A stretch of 21,419 bases of DNA from JBMYXZ01 sp049608925 (GTDB taxonomy: Bacteria; Pseudomonadota; Alphaproteobacteria; JAGOMX01). Made by a program: the position numbers and the translations under genes. The stretch is from NCBI GenBank assembly GCA_049608925.1, contig JBMYXZ010000012.1, positions 1 to 21,419 of the forward strand, in the 5' to 3' direction. Of the stretch, positions 1 through 7,128 are shown piece after piece. The stretch's first letter is position 1; each line of letters begins with the position of its first letter. The notes beneath the pieces were generated by a model. The model ran no database searches, was not told where the DNA came from, and saw only the letters and a program-made list of their open reading frames with translations.

Positions 1-612
1 CTTCATCTGAGAGGCACCGGTAAAGGCTCCTTTCTCGTAGCCAAATAACTCGCTCTCCAGTAGATTTTCCGGGATTGCGGCACAGTTTACTGAAATAAAG
101 GGCTGGCTGCGCCTACGGCTTTTGCGGTGTATATACTTTGCCATGACTTCTTTACCGGTGCCTGATTCTCCCGTAATTAAGATGCTAGCGTCACTAGGCG
201 CAATTTGGTCTACCAGTTTAAAAATGTTGTTCATTGCGGGATCCTTAAAGATAAAGTCATCTTGATCCCCAGAGATAGCCTCGATAACAGCTGCAATGAG
301 GTCAGGATCTGGTGGAAGAGGTACATACTCCTGAGCGCCTGCTTTAATCGCAGCAACTGGAGCTTTCGTGTCATTGTCGATGCCACAAGCAACAACGGGG
401 ATTGTGATGCGCTCGTTTGCCAACTGGTCTACCAGATCATAAATTTTCAGGTTAACGTCAACCATTACCAGGTCTGCCCCTTTACCTGCACGCAGGTTAT
501 CAACAGCCTCTTTGATAGTGCGAACATGCGTGACTTTCGCCCCGCGTTTCATGGCAATTTGGCTTGCAGTACTGATATGACCTTCCAGTTCACCAACGAT
601 CATCAAGCGCAT
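1..612 (-). CDS. flbD: FlbD-type sigma-54-dependent flagellar transcription activator (partial, C-terminus off the window)
   Basis: The 204 visible residues hold an N-terminal receiver-like domain (about 1-112) and the start of an AAA+ sigma-54 activator domain. A Walker A box GESGTGKE lies at residues 148-155 and the sigma-54-contacting GAFTGA loop at 195-200. The beginning MRLMIVGELEG and its position behind fliN match FlbD, the alphaproteobacterial activator of late flagellar genes. The receiver is atypical. Asp52 is present, but the usual acidic pair after strand 1 is replaced by GELE, and the conserved Lys near residue 100 is Pro (PLPPDPD). This suggests control by something other than ordinary phosphorylation; in Caulobacter FlbD is controlled by FliX. 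The start ATG lies 3 bases after the fliN stop, and its ribosome site (AGGAGAG) is inside the fliN 3' end, so the two are probably translationally coupled. The rest of the AAA+ domain and any helix-turn-helix lie left of position 1. Confidence 0.93.
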   Translation of the reverse strand, partial: MRLMIVGELEGHISTASQIAMKRGAKVTHVRTIKEAVDNLRAGKGADLVMVDVNLKIYDLVDQLANERITIPVVACGIDNDTKAPVAAIKAGAQEYVPLPPDPDLIAAVIEAISGDQDDFIFKDPAMNNIFKLVDQIAPSDASILITGESGTGKEVMAKYIHRKSRRRSQPFISVNCAAIPENLLESELFGYEKGAFTGASQMK

Positions 613-615
613 ATT

Positions 616-993
616 TTACTCTCCTTGCAACTCGGATTTAATAATTTCAGTCATGGTTACGCCAAGGTGATCATCCATAATGACGACTTCACCACGGGCG
701 ACCAGACGGTCGTTAACAAATATGTCGATAGCTTCACCAACTTTACGGTCTAGCTCGACAACTGCTCCACGACCCAGCTTTAGCAACTGGTTGACGGGCA
801 ATGCTGCCGTTCCCAAAACGGCGGATACTTGTACGGGCACATCATAGATAGCCCCCAAGTTTCCTCCAGTTCCTTCAGATGCTCCATTCTCAGAGGCATC
901 CTCTGCCTCAGCAGCCCATGCATCGGCATCAATTTCAGCAGTTTCCTCTGCAGTGTTTTCGTTTTCTTGATTTTCTTCATCCAGAAATGTCAT
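616..993 (-). CDS. fliN: Flagellar motor switch protein FliN
   Basis: This 125-residue protein has a highly acidic, low-complexity N-terminal third (residues 1-48, rich in Glu, Asp, Ala and Asn). A FliM/FliN C-terminal (SpoA-type) domain follows at about 49-123, recognisable from IYDVPVQVSAVLG, LLKLGRGAVVELD and DDHLGVTMTEI. FliN forms the lower part of the cytoplasmic C-ring with FliM and binds FliH to bring export substrates to the flagellar secretion gate. The start codon lies inside the 3' end of fliH (17-base overlap), and flbD follows after 3 bases. The length is usual for the family. The acidic leader is variable in alphaproteobacteria and I assign it no separate function. Confidence 0.93.
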   Translation of the reverse strand: MTFLDEENQENENTAEETAEIDADAWAAEAEDASENGASEGTGGNLGAIYDVPVQVSAVLGTAALPVNQLLKLGRGAVVELDRKVGEAIDIFVNDRLVARGEVVIMDDHLGVTMTEIIKSELQGE

Positions 994-1672
994 CTTGTAC
1001 CTCTTCTGTTACCTCTTGCTGTGGTTCTTGAACTTCTTCTGATTGTGTAATCTGCTCTTCTACTTGATCTTCAACAGGTGGTGTGGGGCAAGCCTGTTTA
1101 TAGGTCTCGATGGCTGATTCGATTGATTGCCAAATTTCTTTCGTGCAATGGCGAATGCCACCATCTTGCCATTCTATCCGAACACTCGTAGCGTCCAAGG
1201 CATCATCTTCTTTTACCTGCAATGAAAAAGGATAGGCGCCCGATTGGCTAATCTGGGTAAGGTGCTGGCGAATTGGTTCGGCAACAGAGGAAGCAGCCCA
1301 AATAGTCAGATCCCCTTCTTGTTTTATGAACCTCAGCGCCTCTTCCACAAATGCTCTAACTTCTTCTTCAGCCCCCTGCTGAATCAACCTTGGGATGATT
1401 TTGTTTGCGATAGCATCGGTCAGCGTCATTACATGGTGATTCAGGTACTGATAGGCATTTTGTTGGTCCGCAGCGATAGTTTTAAGCTGGACGTCTATAC
1501 TTGTTAGCGTCTGCCTGGTCTGTTCTTCAATTTCTTCTAAAGCTTGCTGATGACCGGCAGAATGCCCTTCACCAAATCCTTGCTCTTTGGCGGCAACCTC
1601 AGCAGGAATGATGACACTTCCTGTTGCATCATGAAAGCTGGTGTCGAAAAGATACTTTTTAACCTCTGCCAT
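977..1672 (-). CDS. fliH: Flagellar assembly protein FliH (FlbE-like)
   Basis: The 231-residue protein sits between fliG and fliN, the place of flbE/fliH in the alphaproteobacterial fliF operon. It begins with the short motif KKYLFDTSF seen in FlbE/FliH proteins. A Glu/Gln-rich helical stretch follows (about 30-75, likely coiled coil), then a FliH/V-type ATPase stator-like domain (about 80-195), then a Glu/Gln-rich acidic tail. FliH is the peripheral stalk and negative regulator of the export ATPase FliI, and it docks on FliN. The sequence itself is weakly conserved, so the call rests on order, size and composition together. The start overlaps the fliG stop by one base (TGATG), so translation is probably coupled. 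Confidence 0.82.
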   Translation of the reverse strand: MAEVKKYLFDTSFHDATGSVIIPAEVAAKEQGFGEGHSAGHQQALEEIEEQTRQTLTSIDVQLKTIAADQQNAYQYLNHHVMTLTDAIANKIIPRLIQQGAEEEVRAFVEEALRFIKQEGDLTIWAASSVAEPIRQHLTQISQSGAYPFSLQVKEDDALDATSVRIEWQDGGIRHCTKEIWQSIESAIETYKQACPTPPVEDQVEEQITQSEEVQEPQQEVTEEVQDDISG

Positions 1673-2697
1673 CAGCCTATCAGCTCCTCGTCATCGCCAC
1701 CTTCTGAAATCTGAATTTCACCTGTATCTGCTAGCTCCTTAGTCTTGATTACAACAGCCATTTGAGCATCCTCAACATCCTTCAAGCGGACCATGCCCAA
1801 GTTCTCCATATCCTCGCGCATCAACTTAGCTGCGCGCTCGGACATATTCGAGAAGAATAGATCTTTGATGGAATCCCCTGCACCCTTAAGAGCCAGTGCC
1901 AGTGCTGATTTGTCTGCAACACGAATAACGGTTTGTACCCCACTGGCATCCAGTTTGATCAGATCGTCGAATGTAAACATCAAGGATTTAATCTTTTCAG
2001 CAGCCTCGGTGTCCTGACTTTCAAGTGCTTCCATATATTTAGTCTCAGTCGCACGGTCAAAGGAGTTAAAGATTTCAGCCATGATCTCATGAGGATCCTG
2101 CTGCGATGTTTTCGCAAGGTTGCCCATGAACTCGGTCTTTAAAGTCTTTTCAATGTCTTCCAAGACGTCTCGCTGGACTACATCCATGTGCAGCATGCGG
2201 CTTATCACTTCTAAAGCAAAATCACCGTCAAAGCATTTGATGACTTTTGACGCATGGTCAGGGCGAATTTTGCTAATAATAAGCGCAACTGTCTGAGGGT
2301 ATTCGTTCTTCAGGAAGCTTGCCAACAGCTCTTCATTCACGTTACACAATTTATCCCAAACTGTGCGACCTGCCGGTCCGCGAATGTCTTCCATAATGGC
2401 TTTGACTTGTTCATCAGAAAGGATCTGTTTTAACAATCTTTCTGTGCTGTCAAAGTTACCTGTTAGGGCTCCCGTTTCTGTAAGCGTCTCGGTAAACTCT
2501 AAGTGAATTCCTTCCATGACTTCCGACGTAATCTTGCCCAGTAGAGCCATCTGTTGAGAAAGCTCTTGTATTTCAGAGGCATCAAGATGAGAAAAAATAT
2601 TTGATACGTAGTCTGAAGGAAGTGACAACAAGAATGCTGCAGCCTTCTGTGGACCGGATATCTTTTCAATGTTATCTAAAACTGCTAATTCAGCCAT
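1672..2697 (-). CDS. fliG: Flagellar motor switch protein FliG
   Basis: FliG links the MS-ring (FliF) to the C-ring and bears the torque-generating face. The middle domain has EYPQTVALI, a form of the family EHPQ motif. The C-terminal domain has the charged torque helix (ALKGA, SERAAKLMRED, MVRLKD), matching the enteric Lys264, Arg281, Asp288/289 and Arg297 set, with Glu at the first of the two Asp positions. I chose the ATG at 2697 (341 residues). It has an AGGA ribosome site 9 bases upstream and lies 11 bases after the fliF stop. The in-frame ATG at 2724 overlaps fliF and has no ribosome site. The one-base overlap with fliH at the 3' end suggests coupling. Confidence 0.96.
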   Translation of the reverse strand: MAELAVLDNIEKISGPQKAAAFLLSLPSDYVSNIFSHLDASEIQELSQQMALLGKITSEVMEGIHLEFTETLTETGALTGNFDSTERLLKQILSDEQVKAIMEDIRGPAGRTVWDKLCNVNEELLASFLKNEYPQTVALIISKIRPDHASKVIKCFDGDFALEVISRMLHMDVVQRDVLEDIEKTLKTEFMGNLAKTSQQDPHEIMAEIFNSFDRATETKYMEALESQDTEAAEKIKSLMFTFDDLIKLDASGVQTVIRVADKSALALALKGAGDSIKDLFFSNMSERAAKLMREDMENLGMVRLKDVEDAQMAVVIKTKELADTGEIQISEGGDDEELIG

Positions 2698-2708
2698 ATT
2701 TCTTAGTC

Positions 2709-4361
2709 CTACTCGCTCATCCAACTACGGATTGTTGAAACTGTCTCGTCAATGTGGTCATCAATTAAGCCGGTGACTTTGTTCATGTTTGAGGCGCTTA
2801 CTTCCCCTTCAACGTTATCCATTCTTATCATGTCTTCCGCGCTGCCAACCGCTGGGGTATCTTGCGGCGGCCCCTGGCCCGGGGCATTCAAGGCAGCCGT
2901 TGTGCCCGTTACCACGGCTCCCTGTCCTGATCCATCATCATTGGCAATGGCGGGCTTATCTTCCACTTTTTCCTCGGGCAACATACTTTCAGTCAATCTT
3001 TGGATCAAAGGCTTAACCACCAGCAACAATGCCAGAATGCCCATTAAAGCCAATATCAACGTCTCAGCAATTCTGACGATGTGATGGCGCTCAAATCCCA
3101 TGATGGTATTATCTACCAGCTCGCCTTCTTCCGCTGTTGTTTTATGAAAGCGCATGTTAATGACTTCAAGCTTATCTCCGCGCTTTTCATCAAACCCAAT
3201 CGCTGTTTTAACAAGCTTTGCAATTTGGTCTAATTCTTCCTTTGATCGCTCTTTGTATTCTTCTTCACCAACGCCACCTGCACCGTCCACCAACACCGCA
3301 ACAGACATCTTTTTAACAGCGCCAGATTCTTTTATGTGCGAGCGTATCGTCTTCGTGATTTCATAGTTGACGATTTCTTCACTGCGCTTGCTATCGTTTT
3401 TGCTTTGCCCTGAACCAGTATCTGCCTCGCCTTCTGGCAGCTCGTTGGTTACAGTGGCAGCATTTGATGCTTCAGATTCTGAAGATTGACTATCTTCTGT
3501 GACAGTTTGCGTGGAACGAGCAACTTGTCCTTCTGGATCATAGATCTCGCTGTTTTCTGTCATACGGTCGAAGTCCATGTCGGCTGCGACCTGCGCCCGG
3601 ATCTTCCCAGGACCTAAAGTTCTTTCCAACAAGGAAACGATTGCACGCTCCAGACGCTGCTCAAACTTAACCCGCATTTCCTCGGCAAACATGGAGACGG
3701 CGTGCTCGCGATCGCCGGTTGAAGACAGTAAATTACCACGATCATCAACAACAGATACGGCATCAGGTGATAGCTTCGGAACTGCAGCGGCTACTAAGTG
3801 TTGAATTGCCTGAACGCGTGCCGAGTCCATGCGTCCTGCTGAATGCAGCCTTAATACGATTGAAGCACTTGGCTCCTGCTTTTCTGCTGAAAATAAATCT
3901 CTTTTGGGCAGTACAAGGTGAACTCTGGCCGATGCTACCTGAGCAATAGTGCGGATTGTGCGCGCAAGCTCGCCTTCGAGTGCGCGTACGTGATTTAGGT
4001 TCTGCACAAAGAAGGATGAACCAAAAACATCAGAGCGATCAAAGATCTCGTAACCTACGCTGCCGCCATTTGGCAGTCCTGATTCAGCCATATCCATCCG
4101 CAGGCGTGCGACCATATCTATCGGCACGTATACTTGTGTGCCGCCGCCACCGATTTGCACGTTAACCCCTTGATCTTCAAGTTTAGCAACGATTCGGCCG
4201 GCATCCCCTTGGTCCAGATCGCCATACAAAAGCGCCATATCTGGAGTTGATACATGATTAACGAATTGCATCGCGCCCCAGCCCACACCAACCAGCACGG
4301 CGCTAAGCACGATAAGTTTTGTTAGTCCTAAGTTCTGAAGCAGCCTTGCGAAAGCTTCCAT
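2709..4361 (-). CDS. fliF: Flagellar MS-ring protein FliF
   Basis: The 550-residue protein forms the inner-membrane MS-ring on which the flagellar basal body is built. A transmembrane segment lies near the N-terminus (about 15-33). The periplasmic ring-building motifs are visible: DMALLYGDLDQGDAGRIVAKL, then YEIFDRSDVFGSSFFVQN, ELARTI and ARVHLVLPKRDLF. A Ser/Glu-rich linker of about residues 265-330 precedes the second ring-building region, and a second transmembrane segment lies near residues 427-448 (ETLILALMGILALLLVVKP). The cytoplasmic tail ends in DDHIDETVSTIRSWMSE, the FliG-binding helix. The ATG at 4361 has AGGTG 6 bases upstream. It is the first gene of the minus-strand operon. Confidence 0.97.
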   Translation of the reverse strand: MEAFARLLQNLGLTKLIVLSAVLVGVGWGAMQFVNHVSTPDMALLYGDLDQGDAGRIVAKLEDQGVNVQIGGGGTQVYVPIDMVARLRMDMAESGLPNGGSVGYEIFDRSDVFGSSFFVQNLNHVRALEGELARTIRTIAQVASARVHLVLPKRDLFSAEKQEPSASIVLRLHSAGRMDSARVQAIQHLVAAAVPKLSPDAVSVVDDRGNLLSSTGDREHAVSMFAEEMRVKFEQRLERAIVSLLERTLGPGKIRAQVAADMDFDRMTENSEIYDPEGQVARSTQTVTEDSQSSESEASNAATVTNELPEGEADTGSGQSKNDSKRSEEIVNYEITKTIRSHIKESGAVKKMSVAVLVDGAGGVGEEEYKERSKEELDQIAKLVKTAIGFDEKRGDKLEVINMRFHKTTAEEGELVDNTIMGFERHHIVRIAETLILALMGILALLLVVKPLIQRLTESMLPEEKVEDKPAIANDDGSGQGAVVTGTTAALNAPGQGPPQDTPAVGSAEDMIRMDNVEGEVSASNMNKVTGLIDDHIDETVSTIRSWMSE

Positions 4362-4411
4362 TTCTCACACCTGTTAAATGTCATTGTTCATCATGACTTT
4401 AAAAAGCAAAT

Positions 4412-4428
4412 GGTAAAAATTGTATTAA
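4412..4428 (-). promoter_or_regulatory. Candidate CtrA-like site upstream of fliF
   Basis: Read on the minus strand this is TTAA, 7 bases, TTTA, then CC. It matches the alphaproteobacterial CtrA consensus TTAA-N7-TTAA with one mismatch. It lies about 50 bases before the fliF start. In Caulobacter the fliF operon is a CtrA-controlled class II operon, so the position is sensible. One degenerate match in AT-rich DNA can occur by chance, so this is a suggestion only. Confidence 0.3.
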
Positions 4429-4465
4429 TTTTTAGGTAAATTGTGGAAAAAAATTCCGGGTCATT

Positions 4466-4494
4466 GGTATTTTTTACCCTGGGAAAATTTTGCC
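4466..4494. promoter_or_regulatory. Two adjacent near-palindromes in the fliF divergent control region
   Basis: GGTA-N5-TACC (4466-4478) is a perfect short inverted repeat. Two bases later comes GGGAAAATTTTGCC (4481-4494), a 14-base palindrome with one mismatched pair. Both lie in the 258-base region between fliF and the divergent gene at 4620. They look like protein-binding sites, for example for FlbD or another flagellar regulator, but I cannot assign a binder. Confidence 0.3.
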
Positions 4495-4619
4495 TAAAAT
4501 TGTTTGTAACAGTAACTAATCATTAACTTTTTGGCTGCAAATAGCGGATTTTTTAAGTAAAAATTTAACCCTGTTCGCCTAGAATTAAGATAGGTAAGAA
4601 TAATATTTTAGGATAATAA

Positions 4620-5699
4620 ATGGCCGCATCATTTGATGACATGTTTCCAAAAGAGGTCGGGGTCTATTCAGGTAATGGCTTGAAATCTCCTGTTGGAAAT
4701 GGAATTCATAAATCAAAAGACCTGTCAAAGACCCATTCTGCAGCAAGCTCTTCTGCTCGAGATAGGGCAGACCCAAATAAAAGTTCTTTGGAATATGAAA
4801 ACGGCTTAAGGTTTCTTGCGCGCTCGATTAACGAGCAGGGTATTTTCCCCAAAACCTTTATGCCTCTAGAGTCTGGGGGATCTTTAGGGTATGACATGGA
4901 TGATCATGCAACGACCATCTGGTGTATGACCCGTATCAATAAATATGCCCGTGACTCGTTCGTTTCAAAAGCCATTGAACGCGGCAGAAACTTTATCCTT
5001 AGCGATCGCATGAAACGATACGCCTATGCTAGGACCATTTCATACAGGCGTGTAGCGGATACAGGCGCTGTGGCCAGCACAATTTTATCTCTGACATCCT
5101 CAGGAGATTATTCGAACCAGATACTGCGTGACTTGGGTGAATACCTATTGTTCTGTATCGATGATGACGGATCCCTATATTGTCATAAACGGTCGCTGGT
5201 AGATAATGCGGTGCTTGATAATGGCAGGCTAGATTATCCTGGACGGGTGATTTTAGCTCTAGCGCACTTGGCGCGTGCTCTCAAGGACGAAAATTTTTAC
5301 AATGTTGCTCGGCAAATGATTGAAAATTTGGCATCCAGCCGCGATGCGATTCAGGCCTATCATGATTTCTATTTAATGGAAGCCCTGATGATGTTTGGGA
5401 ATATGTATAAAAAGTACGTGTCTAAGATATCTTCCTGCATATTCTGTAGTCCTGACTTTATAGATTCGGACAATATCGACAAAATTGCACGCAGGACTAA
5501 TGCGCTTATTACCTCGTACAGGGTTACACGCGATACCGCAACTAAACGCTACATCAGATACCTAGTCGATATTATGCGCGACTATCAGGCAACCACTGGT
5601 GATGTGGCTGGAGGGTTTGCAACACGAGAAGGCAAGCGCATCTCTGTGGTCAGTACAGCCCTGACAGGTCTAGCGTTTAGCCGCTATATGCGCGTTTGA
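4620..5699 (+). CDS. Unrecognised protein, probably an all-helical alpha/alpha-toroid fold
   Basis: I do not recognise this 359-residue protein. The first 60 residues are low-complexity and polar (Ser, Asp, Lys), with no signal peptide. From about residue 60 it reads as successive amphipathic helix pairs joined by short Gly/Asp turns: GYDMDDHATTIWCMTRI, DTGAVASTILSLTSSGDYS, LDYPGRVILALAHLARALKDE, YHDFYLMEALMMFG and GGFATREGKRISVVSTALTG. This rhythm, with DDDGSLY and Asp-rich turns at helix starts, resembles six-hairpin or (alpha/alpha)6 toroid enzymes such as glycosidase, epimerase or terpenoid-cyclase-like folds, but no catalytic signature is certain. ATG 4620 has AGGA 6 bases upstream. It is transcribed away from fliF and shares its control region, so a motility or envelope role is possible but unproven. 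Confidence 0.75.
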   Translation: MAASFDDMFPKEVGVYSGNGLKSPVGNGIHKSKDLSKTHSAASSSARDRADPNKSSLEYENGLRFLARSINEQGIFPKTFMPLESGGSLGYDMDDHATTIWCMTRINKYARDSFVSKAIERGRNFILSDRMKRYAYARTISYRRVADTGAVASTILSLTSSGDYSNQILRDLGEYLLFCIDDDGSLYCHKRSLVDNAVLDNGRLDYPGRVILALAHLARALKDENFYNVARQMIENLASSRDAIQAYHDFYLMEALMMFGNMYKKYVSKISSCIFCSPDFIDSDNIDKIARRTNALITSYRVTRDTATKRYIRYLVDIMRDYQATTGDVAGGFATREGKRISVVSTALTGLAFSRYMRV

Positions 5700-5712
5700 T
5701 ACGTTAATCGTC

Positions 5713-5741
5713 TTGATTTTCCTGAAATCTGTCGCTACTAT
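5713..5741 (+). promoter_or_regulatory. Likely sigma-70-type promoter of tRNA-Leu
   Basis: TTGATT (5713-5718) and TACTAT (5736-5741) are separated by exactly 17 bases. They lie 47 bases before the mature 5' end of tRNA-Leu and after the stop of the preceding gene. The same transcript would run into the FosA-like gene, as no terminator lies between. Confidence 0.45.
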
Positions 5742-5787
5742 CCCCTTAACTGTACGCGTAATCTTGCGCAATGCAGTTGTATAAGGT

Positions 5788-5874
5788 GCCCGCTTGGCGG
5801 AATTGGTAGACGCGGCAGACTTAAAATCTGCTGGCCGAAAGGTCGTGCTGGTTCGAGTCCGGCAGCGGGCACCA
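5788..5874 (+). tRNA. tRNA-Leu, anticodon UAA
   Basis: The acceptor stem GCCCGCT pairs with AGCGGGC, followed by discriminator A and an encoded CCA (5872-5874). The anticodon stem GCAGA/TCTGC holds the loop CTTAAAA, with TAA at 5822-5824. The long variable arm (class II) and the TTCGAGTCC T-loop are present. The FosA-like gene begins 15 bases downstream. Confidence 0.97.
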
Positions 5875-5889
5875 TCTTGAAAGCAATCT

Positions 5890-6276
5890 ATGATCTCCGG
5901 AATTAATCACATAAATCTTTCTGTAGGTGACTTGGATAAGGCTATAGCCTTTTATCAAAATGTCATGGGTTTCAAGCTTAAGCACCAATGGGATGAGGGA
6001 GCATACTTTGACGCTGGCGGCTTATGGCTTTGTCTGTCATTAATTGATTCCCCTGTTGCAAGACCGCAGCATGACTATACCCACTATGCTTTTTCAATTG
6101 GTCAGGAAGATATAAAAGCTTTTGCCGGCAGGCTAGAAAGTCACAACATTAAACAATGGAAGCAAAATTCTTCTGAAGGGGATTCACTATATTTTCTTGA
6201 TCCTGATGGACACAAGCTAGAGGTACATGTGGGAGATATGCAATCGCGATTGAAGCATTATATACCTGCTAAATAA
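5890..6276 (+). CDS. FosA-like fosfomycin-resistance thiol transferase (VOC superfamily)
   Basis: This 128-residue single-domain vicinal-oxygen-chelate protein closely follows FosA, which opens the epoxide of fosfomycin with glutathione. Visible FosA landmarks are the metal ligands His7, His65 and Glu111; YTHYAF (63-68); WKQN and SEG (90-97) with Lys91, Ser95 and Ser99; YFLDPDGHKLE (101-111); and Arg120. These map to FosA His7, His64, Glu110, Lys90, Ser94, Ser98 and Arg119. The striking change is residue 9. FosA, FosB and FosX carry Thr there (NHLT/NHIT), next to the metal and phosphonate, while this protein has Asn (NHIN). The tail is also a few residues shorter than FosA. The gene starts 15 bases after tRNA-Leu with a poor ribosome site, and its stop lies one base from the convergent tRNA-Pro. 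Activity on fosfomycin is inferred; a related glutathione transferase role is the alternative. Confidence 0.85.
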   Translation: MISGINHINLSVGDLDKAIAFYQNVMGFKLKHQWDEGAYFDAGGLWLCLSLIDSPVARPQHDYTHYAFSIGQEDIKAFAGRLESHNIKQWKQNSSEGDSLYFLDPDGHKLEVHVGDMQSRLKHYIPAK

Positions 6277-6277
6277 A

Positions 6278-6354
6278 TGGTCGGAGCGAGAGGATTCGAA
6301 CCTCCGACCCCCACACCCCCAGCGTGGTGCGCTACCAGGCTGCGCTACGCTCCG
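6278..6354 (-). tRNA. tRNA-Pro, anticodon GGG
   Basis: On the minus strand the acceptor CGGAGCG pairs with CGCTCCG, followed by A and an encoded CCA (6278-6280). The D-arm is GCGC..GCGC. Anticodon stem CCACG/TGTGG encloses the loop CTGGGGG, with GGG at 6318-6320. The T-loop is GTTCGAATCC. It is 77 nt long and converges on the FosA-like gene. Confidence 0.95.
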
Positions 6355-6414
6355 ACACATCAGCAGGTATACAATAGTTCGCGATCATATGAAAAGAGTT
6401 TTTTGAAGAAAAAG

Positions 6415-6491
6415 TGGCGTCCCCAACGGGATTCGAACCCGTGTCTCCACCTTGAAAGGGTGATATCCTAGGCCGACTAGACGATGGGGAC
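6415..6491 (-). tRNA. tRNA-Glu, anticodon UUC
   Basis: On the minus strand the acceptor GTCCCCA pairs with TGGGGAC, then discriminator G and an encoded CCA (6415-6417). The anticodon loop CTTTCAA carries TTC at 6454-6456. The T-arm ACGGGTTCGAATCCCGT is perfect. It lies 60 bases upstream of tRNA-Pro(GGG) in the same direction, so the two are probably one transcript. Confidence 0.96.
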
Positions 6492-6558
6492 TCCTTACAA
6501 ACCAATCAATATACTTACTCGGCTAATAAATCAAGCAATTTTTGACACAGAATTCATT

Positions 6559-7065
6559 TTATCCTAAATGAGAACGCATCATCCAAGCTGCTTTTTCATG
6601 CTCATACAGCATTGTGCCGATGAAATCACAGCTTGCCTGGTCTTTTGCGCGCTCGGCTATATCAAAGGCTGAACGATATTGTTTTATGATGGTGTCTCGA
6701 TCTGTGACCAGTTGCTGGATGGTCTCAAAAGCATCTTTAATTTCTTCACCATCAGGTACTTCAGACACTTTTGACAGCCATGCATAACTGCTGGGCACAG
6801 GGTGGCCCAATGCACGAATGCGTTCTGCTATATCATCTATTTCTGTTAAAAGGTCTTTGTATTGCTCTTCCGAGATTTCATGTAAACTGTGAAACATAGG
6901 GCCTACAACATTCCAATGAAAGTTCTGGGTTTTGATGGCAAGGGTGTAAACGCTGCCTAAAATTCCAGAAAAAGCCTGTACAATGTGGTGAATTTCTTCA
7001 CGTTTCACACCGTTGTCAAGCTGTACCGGTTTTACTTTGAACTTTAGAGTGTCGAGACAAGCCAT
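6559..7065 (-). CDS. dps: Dps-family DNA-binding ferritin-like protein
   Basis: Dps dodecamers oxidise and store iron and shield DNA from peroxide damage. The family signature is clear: KTQNFHWNVVGPMFHSLHE, then IDDIAERIRALGHPVP, supplying the intersubunit ferroxidase residues (His of FHW, His of FHSLHE, Asp and Glu of DDIAER). With the ATG at 7065 the protein has 168 residues, the usual length. That start has AGGA 6 bases upstream. The in-frame ATG at 7095 lacks a ribosome site and falls inside a plausible -10 box (TATCAT on the minus strand, 7094-7099). The gene is divergent from znuA with 75 bases between them. A basic N-terminal tail (KFKVKPVQ) may contact DNA. Confidence 0.95.
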   Translation of the reverse strand: MACLDTLKFKVKPVQLDNGVKREEIHHIVQAFSGILGSVYTLAIKTQNFHWNVVGPMFHSLHEISEEQYKDLLTEIDDIAERIRALGHPVPSSYAWLSKVSEVPDGEEIKDAFETIQQLVTDRDTIIKQYRSAFDIAERAKDQASCDFIGTMLYEHEKAAWMMRSHLG

Positions 7066-7110
7066 GGTCCATCCTTTCTTATTCTGTATTTTCATGATAC
7101 CAATAGGTGT

Positions 7111-7128
7111 TTAATAAATTCTTATTAA
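7111..7128. promoter_or_regulatory. 18-bp perfect palindrome between dps and znuA (candidate metalloregulator operator)
   Basis: TTAATAA-ATTC-TTATTAA is a perfect 7-bp inverted repeat with a 4-base centre. It lies in the 75-base interval shared by dps and znuA and ends just before the znuA start, overlapping its ribosome site (AAGGA). A bound repressor would block znuA and could also affect dps. A Fur/Zur-family protein is a natural guess given zinc and iron genes on both sides, but the 7-4-7 layout is not a textbook Fur or Zur box. Confidence 0.4.

Noticed and set aside
205..753. 182-codon plus-strand open frame
   Set aside because: It is antisense to flbD and fliN, whose protein motifs are unmistakable.
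2698..2724. Upstream fliG start at 2724
   Set aside because: No ribosome site and it overlaps fliF; ATG 2697 has AGGA at the right distance and gives the family-like N-terminus.
4533..4545. Possible sigma-54 promoter (GG...GC) before the 4620 gene
   Set aside because: The GG and GC are 9 bases apart rather than 10, and flanking bases do not match TGGCAC/TTGC.
4553..4568. TTAA-N8-TTAA followed by CC, as a CtrA site for the 4620 gene
   Set aside because: Spacing is 8 rather than 7 bases; one base off the phase needed for CtrA binding.
6277..6471. Plus-strand open frame starting MVGARGFEPPT
   Set aside because: It is the antisense of tRNA-Pro and tRNA-Glu; the GFEPPT and RDSNP peptides are well-known spurious translations of tRNA T-arms.
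7066..7095. Upstream dps start at 7095
   Set aside because: No ribosome site and it falls inside a likely -10 box; ATG 7065 has AGGA at 6 bases.
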